The notes beneath the pieces are model-generated. The model did not search any database. It saw nothing but the letters and a program-made list of their open reading frames with translations, and was not told the DNA's origin. From assembly GCA_022826125.1 (NCBI GenBank), contig JAJDVM010000085.1, forward strand, positions 1 through 41,627: 41,627 bases of DNA, given 5' to 3'. Every line of letters begins with the position of its first letter. Positions within the stretch are counted from its first letter, which is position 1. Both the position numbers and the translations under genes were made by a program. Positions 34,562 to 41,627 of the stretch are shown piece by piece. Source of the DNA: Defluviicoccus sp. Its GTDB lineage: Bacteria > Pseudomonadota > Alphaproteobacteria > MPNO01.

Positions 34562-35348
34562 GACCCGCCCTGCCCTTCGCGGCGGCACCCAGATAGGCTT
34601 CGATGACCGACGGATCGTTGCGCACCGTCTCCGGCGCGCCTTCGACCAGGAGGGCGCCGAAATTCATCACCGTGATGGTGTCGCACAGGTTCATGACCGC
34701 CTGCATGTCGTGCTCGACCAACATGACGGTGACGCCGCCGTCGCGGATGCGCCGGACCAGCGCCATCATGCGCCGGGTCTCCTGCGGGTTCATTCCGGTG
34801 AACGGCTCGTCCAGCAGCAGCACCTTGGGCTCCGCCGCCAGGGCGACCGCCATGCCGAGCATGCGCTGGTGGCCGTGCGATAGGTTGGATGCGGGCTCGT
34901 CGGCCAGCTCTTCGAGGCCGAAGAAGGCGAGCGTATCCAGTGCCTTGACGTCGGCGGCCCGCTCCGACGTCCGGTCGGTGCCGAGCAGGCGGCTGACGAA
35001 CCCGGCGCGGGCGGCGAGGTGGCGGCCGATCCGGACATTGTGGAGGACCGACATCTCCTGGAACAGAGTCGAGCCCTGAAAGGTGCGCACCAGCCCCATC
35101 GCGGCAAGCGCGCTCGTCTTGCGGCCGGAAATGTCCCGGCCGCGATAGAGCACCTGCCCGTCATTCGGCGCGTAGAAGCCGCTGATCACGTTGAATGTCG
35201 TCGTCTTGCCGGCGCCGTTCGGCCCGATCAGCCCGTGGATCGCCCCCTCGCGGACGGAGAAACTGAAATTGTCCACAGCCACCAGCCCGCCAAACCGGCG
35301 GGTCAGCCCGCGCGCTTCCAGGATCGGCGGGTCGACCGGGCCGCTCAT
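34551..35348 (-). CDS. livG: ABC transporter ATPase, LivG type
   Basis: A 265-residue ATPase with Walker [11 protein letters not shown]-loop [11 protein letters not shown], a variant signature LSHGHQRML in place of the usual LSYGQQR, Walker [15 protein letters not shown], and the C-terminal helix SVIEAYLG diagnostic of LivG. The ATGA overlap with the permease gene at 35345-35348 fixes the start. It pairs with the LivF-type ATPase beneath the two permeases. An in-frame extension far upstream (to 36344) lies opposite permease codons and is a shadow. Confidence 0.9.
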   Translation of the reverse strand: MSGPVDPPILEARGLTRRFGGLVAVDNFSFSVREGAIHGLIGPNGAGKTTTFNVISGFYAPNDGQVLYRGRDISGRKTSALAAMGLVRTFQGSTLFQEMSVLHNVRIGRHLAARAGFVSRLLGTDRTSERAADVKALDTLAFFGLEELADEPASNLSHGHQRMLGMAVALAAEPKVLLLDEPFTGMNPQETRRMMALVRRIRDGGVTVMLVEHDMQAVMNLCDTITVMNFGALLVEGAPETVRNDPSVIEAYLGAAAKGRAGHAA

Positions 35349-36370
35349 GCCGCCTGCTCCCCGGCCGGCGCCGGCCGGTCCCTCCGGGGGCGCCGCAAAC
35401 GCGCCCGCAATTTCGGCCCCAGGCTTTCCAGACCGTCCGGCAGATAGAGCACCGAGAGGATCAGGATGGCGCCGTAGATCAGGGGTCGGACCGTGTCCAG
35501 GCCGAGCCCGCGTAACACGATCTCGTTGATCACGGTCAGCACGACGACGCCGAGGATCGGGCCGTGCAGGGTCGCGGTGCCGCCGACGATCGTCCAGACC
35601 AGGACGTAAACCATCTGGTCGACGCCGAACCGCGTCGGATTCACCGCCCCGACATAGTGGCCGTATAGGCCGCCGGCGATCCCGGCGAAGAAGGACGCGA
35701 TGACGAATGCCAGCGTCCGGTAGTGGAACGTGTCGACGCCCACCGATTCGGCGAGCCTGTCCTGCCAGTGAATGGCGTGGAAGGTGAGGCCGATACGCGA
35801 CCGCTCGATCCGGCGCAGGACGAACAGCGATACCGAGACCGCGATCAGCGCCAGGAAGTAGTAGTTGACCGGCTCGTAGAAGTCGATCTGCAGGAACCCG
35901 ACGTCGATGTCCGGAAAGGCGTCGATCCGCTTCAACCCCTTGGGACCGCCGAACGGGTCGGTGAATCGCTTCCAGATCAGGCGGATGATCTCGCCGGCGG
36001 CAAACGAGCCGATCAGGAAATAGAAGCCCTTCATTCGGAACAGCGGGACGCTCAGGATCGCCGCGCCGGCCGCGGCGACCACGCCGCCCGCCAGCATGGA
36101 GACCGGCACCGGCACGCCGAGCCGTTTTGCGAGCAGCGCGCTGGCATAGGCGCCGACCCCCATCATCACCACATGGCCGAGCGACCACTCGCCGGTGAGC
36201 GTGAGCAGGCGGTAGCTGCATACCAGCAGGACGTTGATCATCAGCAGGACGGCGATCTCCTGCTGCGAATAGCTCAGCAGATAGGGCAGCACGGCCAGCG
36301 CCGCGAACAGGAAGAGCAGCCGAAGCCTCACGGCAATGCGCCATACCGGGTTGCCCTGCCGTTCAGGCAC
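35345..36370 (-). CDS. livM: ABC transporter permease, LivM type
   Basis: A 341-residue inner-membrane permease with about nine hydrophobic helices. It has the LivM hallmark [22 protein letters not shown] near residue 55 and the cytoplasmic loop [22 protein letters not shown] near 240. The C terminus is basic and proline-rich. The start is probably GTG at 36370, overlapping the LivH-type stop by eight bases; other in-frame starts lie inside the upstream gene. The hydrophobic core begins near residue 15. Confidence 0.87.
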   Translation of the reverse strand: MPERQGNPVWRIAVRLRLLFLFAALAVLPYLLSYSQQEIAVLLMINVLLVCSYRLLTLTGEWSLGHVVMMGVGAYASALLAKRLGVPVPVSMLAGGVVAAAGAAILSVPLFRMKGFYFLIGSFAAGEIIRLIWKRFTDPFGGPKGLKRIDAFPDIDVGFLQIDFYEPVNYYFLALIAVSVSLFVLRRIERSRIGLTFHAIHWQDRLAESVGVDTFHYRTLAFVIASFFAGIAGGLYGHYVGAVNPTRFGVDQMVYVLVWTIVGGTATLHGPILGVVVLTVINEIVLRGLGLDTVRPLIYGAILILSVLYLPDGLESLGPKLRARLRRPRRDRPAPAGEQAA

Positions 36371-37226
36371 GTTCCTTCGCCCCGAACAGGCCGGTCGGTC
36401 GCACCACCAGCACGGCAAGCATCAGCGCCAGGCCGACGATGTTGGCGATCACCCCGTCGAAGAAGGTCGTCACGAAGGTGTGCACGAAGGCATAGAGCAC
36501 GGCTGCGATCACCGCGCCTTCGAGGCTGCCGATGCCGCCGACGATGATGATGATGAAGGCGGTGACGATGACCGAATGGCCGATATAGGGCGTCGGGCTG
36601 ACCAGCGGCGCTGTCAGCGCACCGGCGACGCCTGCTAGCGCGGCGCCGATGAACATGGCGATGCGCGCGGTCTGGGTCATCGAGATACCCTGGAGCGCGG
36701 CGGCCTCCGCATCCTGGGCGCAGGCGCGCAGCGCCCAGCCGAATTTGGTGCGTTTGAGGAAGGCCCAAAGCGCGACCAGCAGCACGATGGCTGCGACGAT
36801 GACGAACAGTCGCTGATAGGTCAGGACCGCGCCGAAGACCTCAAGCTTCTCATGGGTCGTCGGCGGGACATGGCCCATCCGTCGGCCGAAGCCCAGCACG
36901 ACCAGGGTCTGCAGGATCAGCAGGAAGCCAATCGACGCGATCAGCCCGCTCAGCGGGTTGTCCCGCAGAGGCCGGAACATCGCGCGTTCCATGAAGAGGC
37001 CGACGAGGCCGACGAACACCAGCCCCACGGCGGCCGCCAGCAGAAAGGGGAAATTCTCCTGGGCGTACAGGAACACGACGCAGTATGCGCCCACCATGTA
37101 GAGCTCGCCATGGGCGAAGTTGATCACGCCCATCACGCCGAAGATCATGACCAGCCCGACCGCGATCAGCGACATGTAGCTGGCGGCATACATGGCGTTG
37201 ATGGCGGTCTGCCACAGCAGATCCAT
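36363..37226 (-). CDS. livH: ABC transporter permease, LivH type
   Basis: A 287-residue inner-membrane permease with about eight hydrophobic helices. The LivH hallmark GLVMIFGVMGVINFAHGELY lies at residues 23-42, and the EAA-like loop GWALRACAQDAEAAALQGI near 170. The C terminus ends [14 protein letters not shown], the usual LivH tail. GAGG lies seven bases before the ATG. It is separated from the binding-protein gene by about 110 bases containing a strong GC hairpin, and joined tightly to the LivM-type gene. Confidence 0.9.
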   Translation of the reverse strand: MDLLWQTAINAMYAASYMSLIAVGLVMIFGVMGVINFAHGELYMVGAYCVVFLYAQENFPFLLAAAVGLVFVGLVGLFMERAMFRPLRDNPLSGLIASIGFLLILQTLVVLGFGRRMGHVPPTTHEKLEVFGAVLTYQRLFVIVAAIVLLVALWAFLKRTKFGWALRACAQDAEAAALQGISMTQTARIAMFIGAALAGVAGALTAPLVSPTPYIGHSVIVTAFIIIIVGGIGSLEGAVIAAVLYAFVHTFVTTFFDGVIANIVGLALMLAVLVVRPTGLFGAKERA

Positions 37227-37261
37227 CAGGGAGCCTCAATCGCTGCGGCGGACAAACGGAA

Positions 37262-37288
37262 CCGGGGCCGAGCAGAGCCCGGCCCCGG
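37262..37288 (-). other. GC-rich stem-loop between binding-protein and permease genes
   Basis: CCGGGGCC and GGCCCCGG form a perfect eight-base stem around an 11-base loop, without a T run. Hairpins in this position of importer operons commonly protect the binding-protein mRNA 3' end or thin out transcription, so the binding protein exceeds the membrane parts. Role inferred. Confidence 0.6.
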
Positions 37289-37336
37289 CAGCCGATACGG
37301 GCGCGACGACGATGCCGTCTGGAACGCCGTAACGTA

Positions 37337-38644
37337 TCAGCGCTGGTTCCACATCTGACCCAGCGCGGTCATGTGCTTGATCATCAGCTTGCTGTGCTTC
37401 TCCCACCAGGCGGGGATGGATTTGAACGCCTTGATCCGGGCCTTGCCGTCCTCGATGACGACGACCGGCCAGTTACCGACCAGGGCGTTGTCGATACCGA
37501 ACAGCTCCTTGCCCCACCACTTGGCTGTGCCGAAGGCGTGCTTGCCGGTGCCGCCCGCTTTCATCGCCTTTAACACGGCCGCCGGCTCCGCGCTCCCCGC
37601 CCGGGTCGCGGCGTCGGCCCACAGATCCATGATCGAGGCGTACTCCCAGGAAACGGCGCTCCATTCCTTGGCGCCGAAGCGCTTGGAATACTCGGCGTAG
37701 AACTCGTTCGGCTTGACGAAATTCACGTCCTTGCTGTTCAGCGCCGGGTCGTCGAAATCGGGGAACTGGAAGATGAAGCCTTCCATGAACTCCTTCGACG
37801 TCTTCTCGATGATCTTCTGGTAGAAGTCGGCGGTGCAGGAGATGATCTGCCCCTTGTAGCCCTGCTGGAACGCCTGCTCGCAGAGCGGGTGGACGTAATC
37901 GGCGTAGCAGGTGTCCAGGCACAGGATATCCGGCTTCTTGGCCAGCAGCTTGGTCATGACCGGCGCAAAGTCGGTGGTCGCAGGATCGAAGAATTCCGGT
38001 TTGTCGACCATCTCGATCCCGGCCGCCTCGAAGGCCGCCAGATAGGTCGCCACCGACGGCTTGCCGAGGGCATCGTCCTGCGCGCAGATCGCCGCGGTCT
38101 TCAAATCCTTCTTGTTTTCCGCCAGCCATTCGACGCCGGTCACGTTGTAGATCGGATGCACTTCGCAGGGCGCGAGAAGGGTCTTGGTCTCCGGCGACAG
38201 GTCGCTCGGCAGCAGCGTCGAGAACAGCATCCCTTCGCGTTCGGCGATCTTCTGCACGCCCGGCCAGGTGTCGCCGCCCAGCATCATGACGAACTTGACG
38301 CCGTCTTCCTTGATCAGCTTGGTGGCGCCCGTCCGCGCCTTGGCGGCGTCGTACTCGTTGTCGTAGCCGACGAATTCGATCTTATGCGCCTTGCCGCCGA
38401 TCTTGACCCCGCCCTTGGCGTTGACCCAGTCGGCCCAGATCAGGCAGCCGTCCAGCCCCGGTTTGCCCCACGCGGCGACCGGACCGGTGAGCGGCGCCAG
38501 GAAGCCGATCTTGATCACCGCGTCGGCGGCGAAGGCGACGCGGGGAAGGCCGGCGCCGATGGCTGCCAGCGTCGCGCCGGATGCCGCCGAGCTGCCGAGG
38601 AATTTCCGCCGGGTGATTTTGCCGTCCAGTGATTTGCGCGACAT
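37337..38644 (-). CDS. ABC transporter substrate-binding protein (LivK/amide-urea type, Tat signal)
   Basis: A 435-residue periplasmic binding protein of the branched-chain/amide/urea group. The N terminus has a twin-arginine signal (TRRKFLGSS, RR at 12-13) and probable cleavage after AFA (39). The mature start VIKIGFLAPLTGPVAAWG is the classic first strand of type I periplasmic binding proteins. GAGGGAGG precedes the ATG by five bases. Its ligand cannot be read by eye. Operon linkage to tdm points to TMAO, a methylated amine or an amide. Tat export suggests folding before export. It heads the operon running through the transporter, tdm and the hydrolase. Confidence 0.9.
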   Translation of the reverse strand: MSRKSLDGKITRRKFLGSSAASGATLAAIGAGLPRVAFAADAVIKIGFLAPLTGPVAAWGKPGLDGCLIWADWVNAKGGVKIGGKAHKIEFVGYDNEYDAAKARTGATKLIKEDGVKFVMMLGGDTWPGVQKIAEREGMLFSTLLPSDLSPETKTLLAPCEVHPIYNVTGVEWLAENKKDLKTAAICAQDDALGKPSVATYLAAFEAAGIEMVDKPEFFDPATTDFAPVMTKLLAKKPDILCLDTCYADYVHPLCEQAFQQGYKGQIISCTADFYQKIIEKTSKEFMEGFIFQFPDFDDPALNSKDVNFVKPNEFYAEYSKRFGAKEWSAVSWEYASIMDLWADAATRAGSAEPAAVLKAMKAGGTGKHAFGTAKWWGKELFGIDNALVGNWPVVVIEDGKARIKAFKSIPAWWEKHSKLMIKHMTALGQMWNQR

Positions 38645-38778
38645 GCTTGCCTCCCTCAAGTGATTATCCACCGCCGGTGCGCGTCGCCCGGCGGCGTTCC
38701 GAAGGGGCCAAACGGCGGCCGAGCGGCACTCCGAAAGGCCTGCGCAACCGTGACCGGGGGTCGAACCGTCGAAGCTAA

Positions 38779-38797
38779 AACCAATTCTGACCAATTT
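38779..38797 (+). promoter_or_regulatory. ACCAAT-type tandem repeat D (transporter side)
   Basis: AAACCAATT and GACCAATT have CCAAT at 38781 and 38791, exactly ten bases apart, about 140 bases upstream of the binding-protein gene. GACCAATTTGCATTGCGG (38789-38806) matches the amtB upstream site apart from a five-base insertion there. Confidence 0.55.
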
Positions 38798-38950
38798 GCA
38801 TTGCGGATCGACTGAATTGGGCGATTGCGATCGAACACCAACAGCATGTCAAACCGGGGGCTGAATGCAAGAGAAATATGCGGTATTGTTGCCATTCCAC
38901 TGGATTGCGCCCGGCCTTGTCGAACCGACGACGGATGGAATTCGAAACGG

Positions 38951-39000
38951 CGTTGGATTATAGTGGTATACGGTGGTGCAGATTGGTGTAGATTGGATTC
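38951..39000 (-). promoter_or_regulatory. ACCAAT-type tandem repeat E (five phased units upstream of tmm)
   Basis: Five consecutive 10-base blocks carry TGG at the same offset (38954, 38964, 38974, 38984, 38994). On the minus strand they read CCAAT, CCAAT, CCACC, CCACT, CCAAC, each exactly ten bases apart. The array ends about 79 bases before the tmm ATG. The strict periodicity is unlike the surrounding DNA. Confidence 0.6.
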
Positions 39001-39078
39001 GGCTGCTGGGGGGAGTCCCGAGACCACGCTGGCGATTTGGAACGATTCCGGCCGCCGGCCAGGACAGAGAGCGAGATC

Positions 39079-40422
39079 ATGGACAAACGGGTTGCGGTGA
39101 TCGGCGCGGGGCCGTGCGGGCTCTCGCAGTTGAGGGCGTTCCGGTCGGCAGAGGCCGGCGGGGCGGAAATCCCGGAGATCGTCTGCTACGAGAAGCAGGC
39201 GGATTGGGGGGGGCTGTGGAACTATACTTGGCGCACCGGGCTGGACGAGTACGGCGAGCCGGTCCATTGCTCGATGTACCGTTACCTGTGGTCGAACGGT
39301 CCCAAGGAAGGGCTGGAGTTCGCCGACTACTCGTTCGAGGAACATTTCGGCAAGCAGATCGCGTCCTACCCGCCGCGCGAGGTCCTGTTCGACTACATCG
39401 CCGGCCGGGCCGAGAAGGCGGGCGCGCGCGACCGGATCCGCTTCCGCACGCCGGTCCGGCGCGTCTCCTACGATTCCGCTTCCGGCCGGTTCACGGTCAT
39501 CGCGCACGACCTGGCCAATGACCGGGAAGACAGAGAGGAGTTCGACCGCGTCATCGTCGCGACGGGCCATTTCTCGACCCCGAACGTGCCGCATTTCGAC
39601 GGTCTGGACCGTTTCAACGGCCGGGTCATGCACGCCCACGACTTCCGCGATGCCGTGGAATTCAAGGACAAGGACATCCTGATCGTCGGCACCAGCTACT
39701 CGGCCGAGGATATCGGCTCGCAGTGCTGGAAATACGGCTGCAAGTCGGTCACCGTCAGCCACCGCACGGCGGCGATGGGCTATGACTGGCCGGACAACTG
39801 GAAGGAAGTGCCGCTGCTCCGGAAGGTCGAGGGCAACGTCTGCACCTTCAAGGACGGCTCGACCGCCGATGTCGACGCAATCATCCTGTGCACCGGCTAT
39901 CTCCACCATTTCCCGTTCATGGCGCCCGAACTGTGCCTGAAGACAGCCAACCGGCTCGCGGCCGCGAACCTCTACAAGGGCGTGGTCTGGGTCGACAACC
40001 CGAAGCTGTTCTATCTCGGCATGCAGGACCAGTGGTACACCTTCAGCATGTTCGATGCCCAGGCTTGGTATGTCCGAGATGTCGTGCTCGGCCGGATCGA
40101 CGTGCCGGACCGCGAGGCCCGCGCCGCCGACGTCGCCGAGCGCGAGGCCAGGGAGGACGCGCTCGAGGACGATTACGGCGCGATACGCTACCAGGGCGAC
40201 TATGTGCGCGAGCTGGTCGCCGATACCGACTACCCGAGCTTCAACGTCGACGACACCGACGAGGCGTTCTTCCAGTGGAAGAAGTTCAAGAAGCAGGGGA
40301 TCATGACCTACCGTGACAGAGGTCACCGCTCGGCCATGACCGGCACCGATGCCCCGGTCCACCACACGCCCTGGGTCGAGGCGATGGACGACTCCATGGA
40401 GGACTACCTGCGCAGCGGATAA
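39079..40422 (+). CDS. tmm: Trimethylamine monooxygenase (bacterial FMO)
   Basis: NADPH- and FAD-dependent oxidation of trimethylamine to TMAO. The 447-residue product matches marine bacterial Tmm strongly along its length: FAD loop [59 protein letters not shown] fingerprint [18 protein letters not shown] loop [31 protein letters not shown], and the C-terminal [17 protein letters not shown]. The aromatic GMQDQWY segment is characteristic of Tmm rather than generic FMOs. The ATG at 39079 is in family register; the open frame to 39037 adds only arginine/proline-rich residues. It is divergent from the transporter-tdm operon, whose Tdm consumes its product. Confidence 0.95.
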   Translation: MDKRVAVIGAGPCGLSQLRAFRSAEAGGAEIPEIVCYEKQADWGGLWNYTWRTGLDEYGEPVHCSMYRYLWSNGPKEGLEFADYSFEEHFGKQIASYPPREVLFDYIAGRAEKAGARDRIRFRTPVRRVSYDSASGRFTVIAHDLANDREDREEFDRVIVATGHFSTPNVPHFDGLDRFNGRVMHAHDFRDAVEFKDKDILIVGTSYSAEDIGSQCWKYGCKSVTVSHRTAAMGYDWPDNWKEVPLLRKVEGNVCTFKDGSTADVDAIILCTGYLHHFPFMAPELCLKTANRLAAANLYKGVVWVDNPKLFYLGMQDQWYTFSMFDAQAWYVRDVVLGRIDVPDREARAADVAEREAREDALEDDYGAIRYQGDYVRELVADTDYPSFNVDDTDEAFFQWKKFKKQGIMTYRDRGHRSAMTGTDAPVHHTPWVEAMDDSMEDYLRSG

Positions 40423-40433
40423 CAGAGTCGGGC

Positions 40434-41168
40434 ATGGGCACCCCTGGCGCGGAGTGGGAGTGGGATGCCCTCTCCGCCGCCGCGCTGGAGGCCTACCGGG
40501 CGGCGCGGCGCGAGGAGGCGATCCATCTGTGGCGGCGGGCAGGCGCGCTGGCGCGGGACTTTCCGGCCGGCGATCCGCGCCGCGCCGCAAGCGAGAACAA
40601 CAGTGCGCTCGCTTTCCTTATCGACCAGGACCACGAGGGGGCTGTCCCGGCGCTTCGGTCGGCGCTCGCCTCGTGGGATGCGGCGCGGGAGTGGACCCGC
40701 GACATGACGGTCGCGGCGGTGGCCCGCAGTTCGCTCTTCCACCAGCGCATGGAACGGCGCCATGTCGAGACCTATGGCGATGTCCGGCGCGCGCGGCACC
40801 GCGAAATGCTCGCCGGCGCGGCCGCGCTCACCCGCTTCAACCTCGCGATCGTACATCTGTTCCTGGACCGGGACGAAGCCGCCGACGGTCTGCTCGATAC
40901 CGCTCTCGGCGAACGGGAGCGGGCGTTTGGGCCGAACAACGCGGAAGTTGCCGAGATCGCGCGCGTTCTGTCGGGCCGGGCCGATGCCGCCGGGGACGAC
41001 ACCCGGATGGGGGCCTTTGACGCCAGGATCCGGACCGTCGCCGAGAACCGTGCCGCCGATGTGCTGGACGCATGGCGCCGGGAACTGCCGCCGGAGATGA
41101 CCGACACCCGCCGGCTGCTGGCGGCGGTCCATCTGACGGCGATCGCCCACGAGAGGGATTTTCTCTAG
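40434..41168 (+). CDS. TPR-like helical protein downstream of tmm
   Basis: A 244-residue all-helical protein starting 12 bases after the tmm stop, so surely co-transcribed. Helix pairs resemble degenerate tetratricopeptide repeats (ALEAYRAARREEAIHLWRRA near residue 20, ALTRFNLAIVHLFLDRDEAA near 135, and the next pair with ERERAFGPNNAEVAEIARVL). There is no signal peptide or membrane helix. I do not recognise a named family. It may be a partner or regulator of Tmm, or a general scaffold; the sequence shows no catalytic motif. Confidence 0.7.
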   Translation: MGTPGAEWEWDALSAAALEAYRAARREEAIHLWRRAGALARDFPAGDPRRAASENNSALAFLIDQDHEGAVPALRSALASWDAAREWTRDMTVAAVARSSLFHQRMERRHVETYGDVRRARHREMLAGAAALTRFNLAIVHLFLDRDEAADGLLDTALGERERAFGPNNAEVAEIARVLSGRADAAGDDTRMGAFDARIRTVAENRAADVLDAWRRELPPEMTDTRRLLAAVHLTAIAHERDFL

Positions 41169-41184
41169 ATCCGCCTCCCGGCCG

Positions 41185-41436
41185 TCATTCCAGCCCCAAC
41201 ACCTTCTTGCGCTCCCGGGCCCAGCAGTTGATCGGCCGGTCGGCGATCGGGCCCAGGAAGGCGATGCGGAGGCCTACGACCGGCAACTTGCCCGCGTTGT
41301 TGTCCGCCTTGGACCGGAAGACCTCCTGCCCCAGATCCGTCGTGCCTATGAATGCGGCGACCACGACCACGAACGGCGCGTACATGATCGTCCGGTTGAT
41401 GCCGAGCATGGCGGAGGGCGCGCGGATCGCTACCGA
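41185..41436 (-). pseudogene. C-terminal remnant of a glycine-betaine-type ABC permease
   Basis: The minus strand reads SVAIRAPSAMLGINRTIMYA, then VVVVAAFIGTTDLGQEVF and a tail ending ERKKVLGLE. This is the typical last transmembrane part of proline/glycine betaine (ProW/OpuAB/TmoW-like) permeases. An in-frame TGA lies just upstream of this fragment (about 41443) and the rest of the gene is absent, so only about 80 codons remain. Known TMAO importers (TmoXWV) belong to this transporter type, so this may be a relic of an older TMAO or betaine importer. Confidence 0.6.
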
Positions 41437-41627
41437 GCGGCTGTGGTCGCATCAGGATTCGCGCCGGAAAGGGTGAGGTCCTGTCGCTAACCCGACTTCC
41501 GCAACTGGGCGGGCATTTCAACTAATTTGACGGGTTTCCGGCCGGAGAAGTGGCGGATTTCCGGGCTTTGCGTCTCCGGATCCGCGTGTAGTGCCGACCT
41601 ACCCCCTTGATCGGGATGCGGGCGCGG
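41437..41627. other. End of window without a recognisable gene
   Basis: About 190 bases beyond the permease remnant. No open frame with a family motif, no repeat shared with the rest of the window and no RNA gene were seen. Confidence 0.4.

Larger units (their letters stand above)
38645..39078. promoter_or_regulatory. Divergent promoter region between transporter-tdm operon and tmm
   Basis: A 434-base gap, clearly more AT-rich than its surroundings from about 38770 to 38990. It holds two ACCAAT-type arrays (D near the transporter side and E near tmm) and ATTGG in reverse at 38816. No gene is seen. Both flanking operons start here, so it is the main control region of the TMA/TMAO genes. Confidence 0.65.

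Noticed and set aside
37262..37288. GC hairpin as a full terminator between the binding protein and permease genes
   Set aside because: There is no T run on the transcribed strand and the downstream permease genes need the transcript; a stability or partial-attenuation role is more likely.

Overview
The window is high-GC DNA (about two thirds G+C by eye), tightly packed with co-oriented genes that often overlap by a few bases. RecA, AlaS and the amine genes look alphaproteobacterial, and the trimethylamine/TMAO genes suggest a marine or coastal heterotroph. The exact order of bacteria cannot be read from the sequence alone.

Region 1 (about 0.1-6.9 kb, + strand) holds housekeeping and small-metabolism genes: a VWA protein, a membrane-anchored J-domain protein, UDP-glucose dehydrogenase and a phosphomannomutase/phosphoglucomutase (ATGA overlap), an isochorismatase-fold hydrolase, a gamma-glutamylcyclotransferase-like protein and a YciI-like protein. 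It also holds a deiodinase-like thioredoxin-fold protein (6042-6719) whose frame crosses an in-frame TGA inside the motif GSFT-TGA-PPF. This is where animal iodothyronine deiodinases carry selenocysteine, and a hairpin with a G in its loop follows about 20 nt downstream. I annotate it as one selenoprotein gene.

Region 2 (6.9-19.3 kb, mostly - strand) holds a class 1B dihydroorotate dehydrogenase pair (PyrD/PyrK), an alaS / orphan NitT-TauT-type ABC ATPase / TPR-2OG-oxygenase chain, recA with two inverted LexA-like boxes, a PaaI-type thioesterase, a GST, a leucine-dehydrogenase-family enzyme, an aminotransferase and a VOC protein. Three copies of an interspersed palindromic element lie between genes at 13.7, 16.2 and 17.6 kb.

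Region 3 (19.3-20.6 kb) has no intact gene. It contains what looks like the wreck of an AbiEii-type nucleotidyltransferase and the amtB upstream region.

Region 4 (20.4-41.2 kb) is a methylated-amine island. It has an ammonium/methylammonium transporter with a small membrane partner, an FAD oxidoreductase, a GmaS/GlnT-type ligase with the three N-methylglutamate synthase-like subunits (MgsABC/GlxBCD), an FCD-type GntR regulator, a carbon-nitrogen hydrolase, TMAO demethylase (Tdm), a complete branched-chain-amino-acid-type ABC transporter and trimethylamine monooxygenase (Tmm). The implied route is TMA to TMAO (Tmm), TMAO to dimethylamine plus formaldehyde (Tdm), and monomethylamine plus glutamate to gamma-glutamylmethylamide and then N-methylglutamate (GmaS, MgsABC). 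Dimethylamine monooxygenase and the four-subunit N-methylglutamate dehydrogenase are not in the window. A C-terminal scrap of a glycine-betaine-type ABC permease lies just beyond.

The least expected regulatory signal is a tandem ACCAAT-type repeat with about 10-bp periodicity (2 to 5 units). It lies upstream of amtB, in the gmaS/gntR divergent region, and twice in the divergent region between the ABC transporter operon and tmm. It looks like a common operator that ties the island together.
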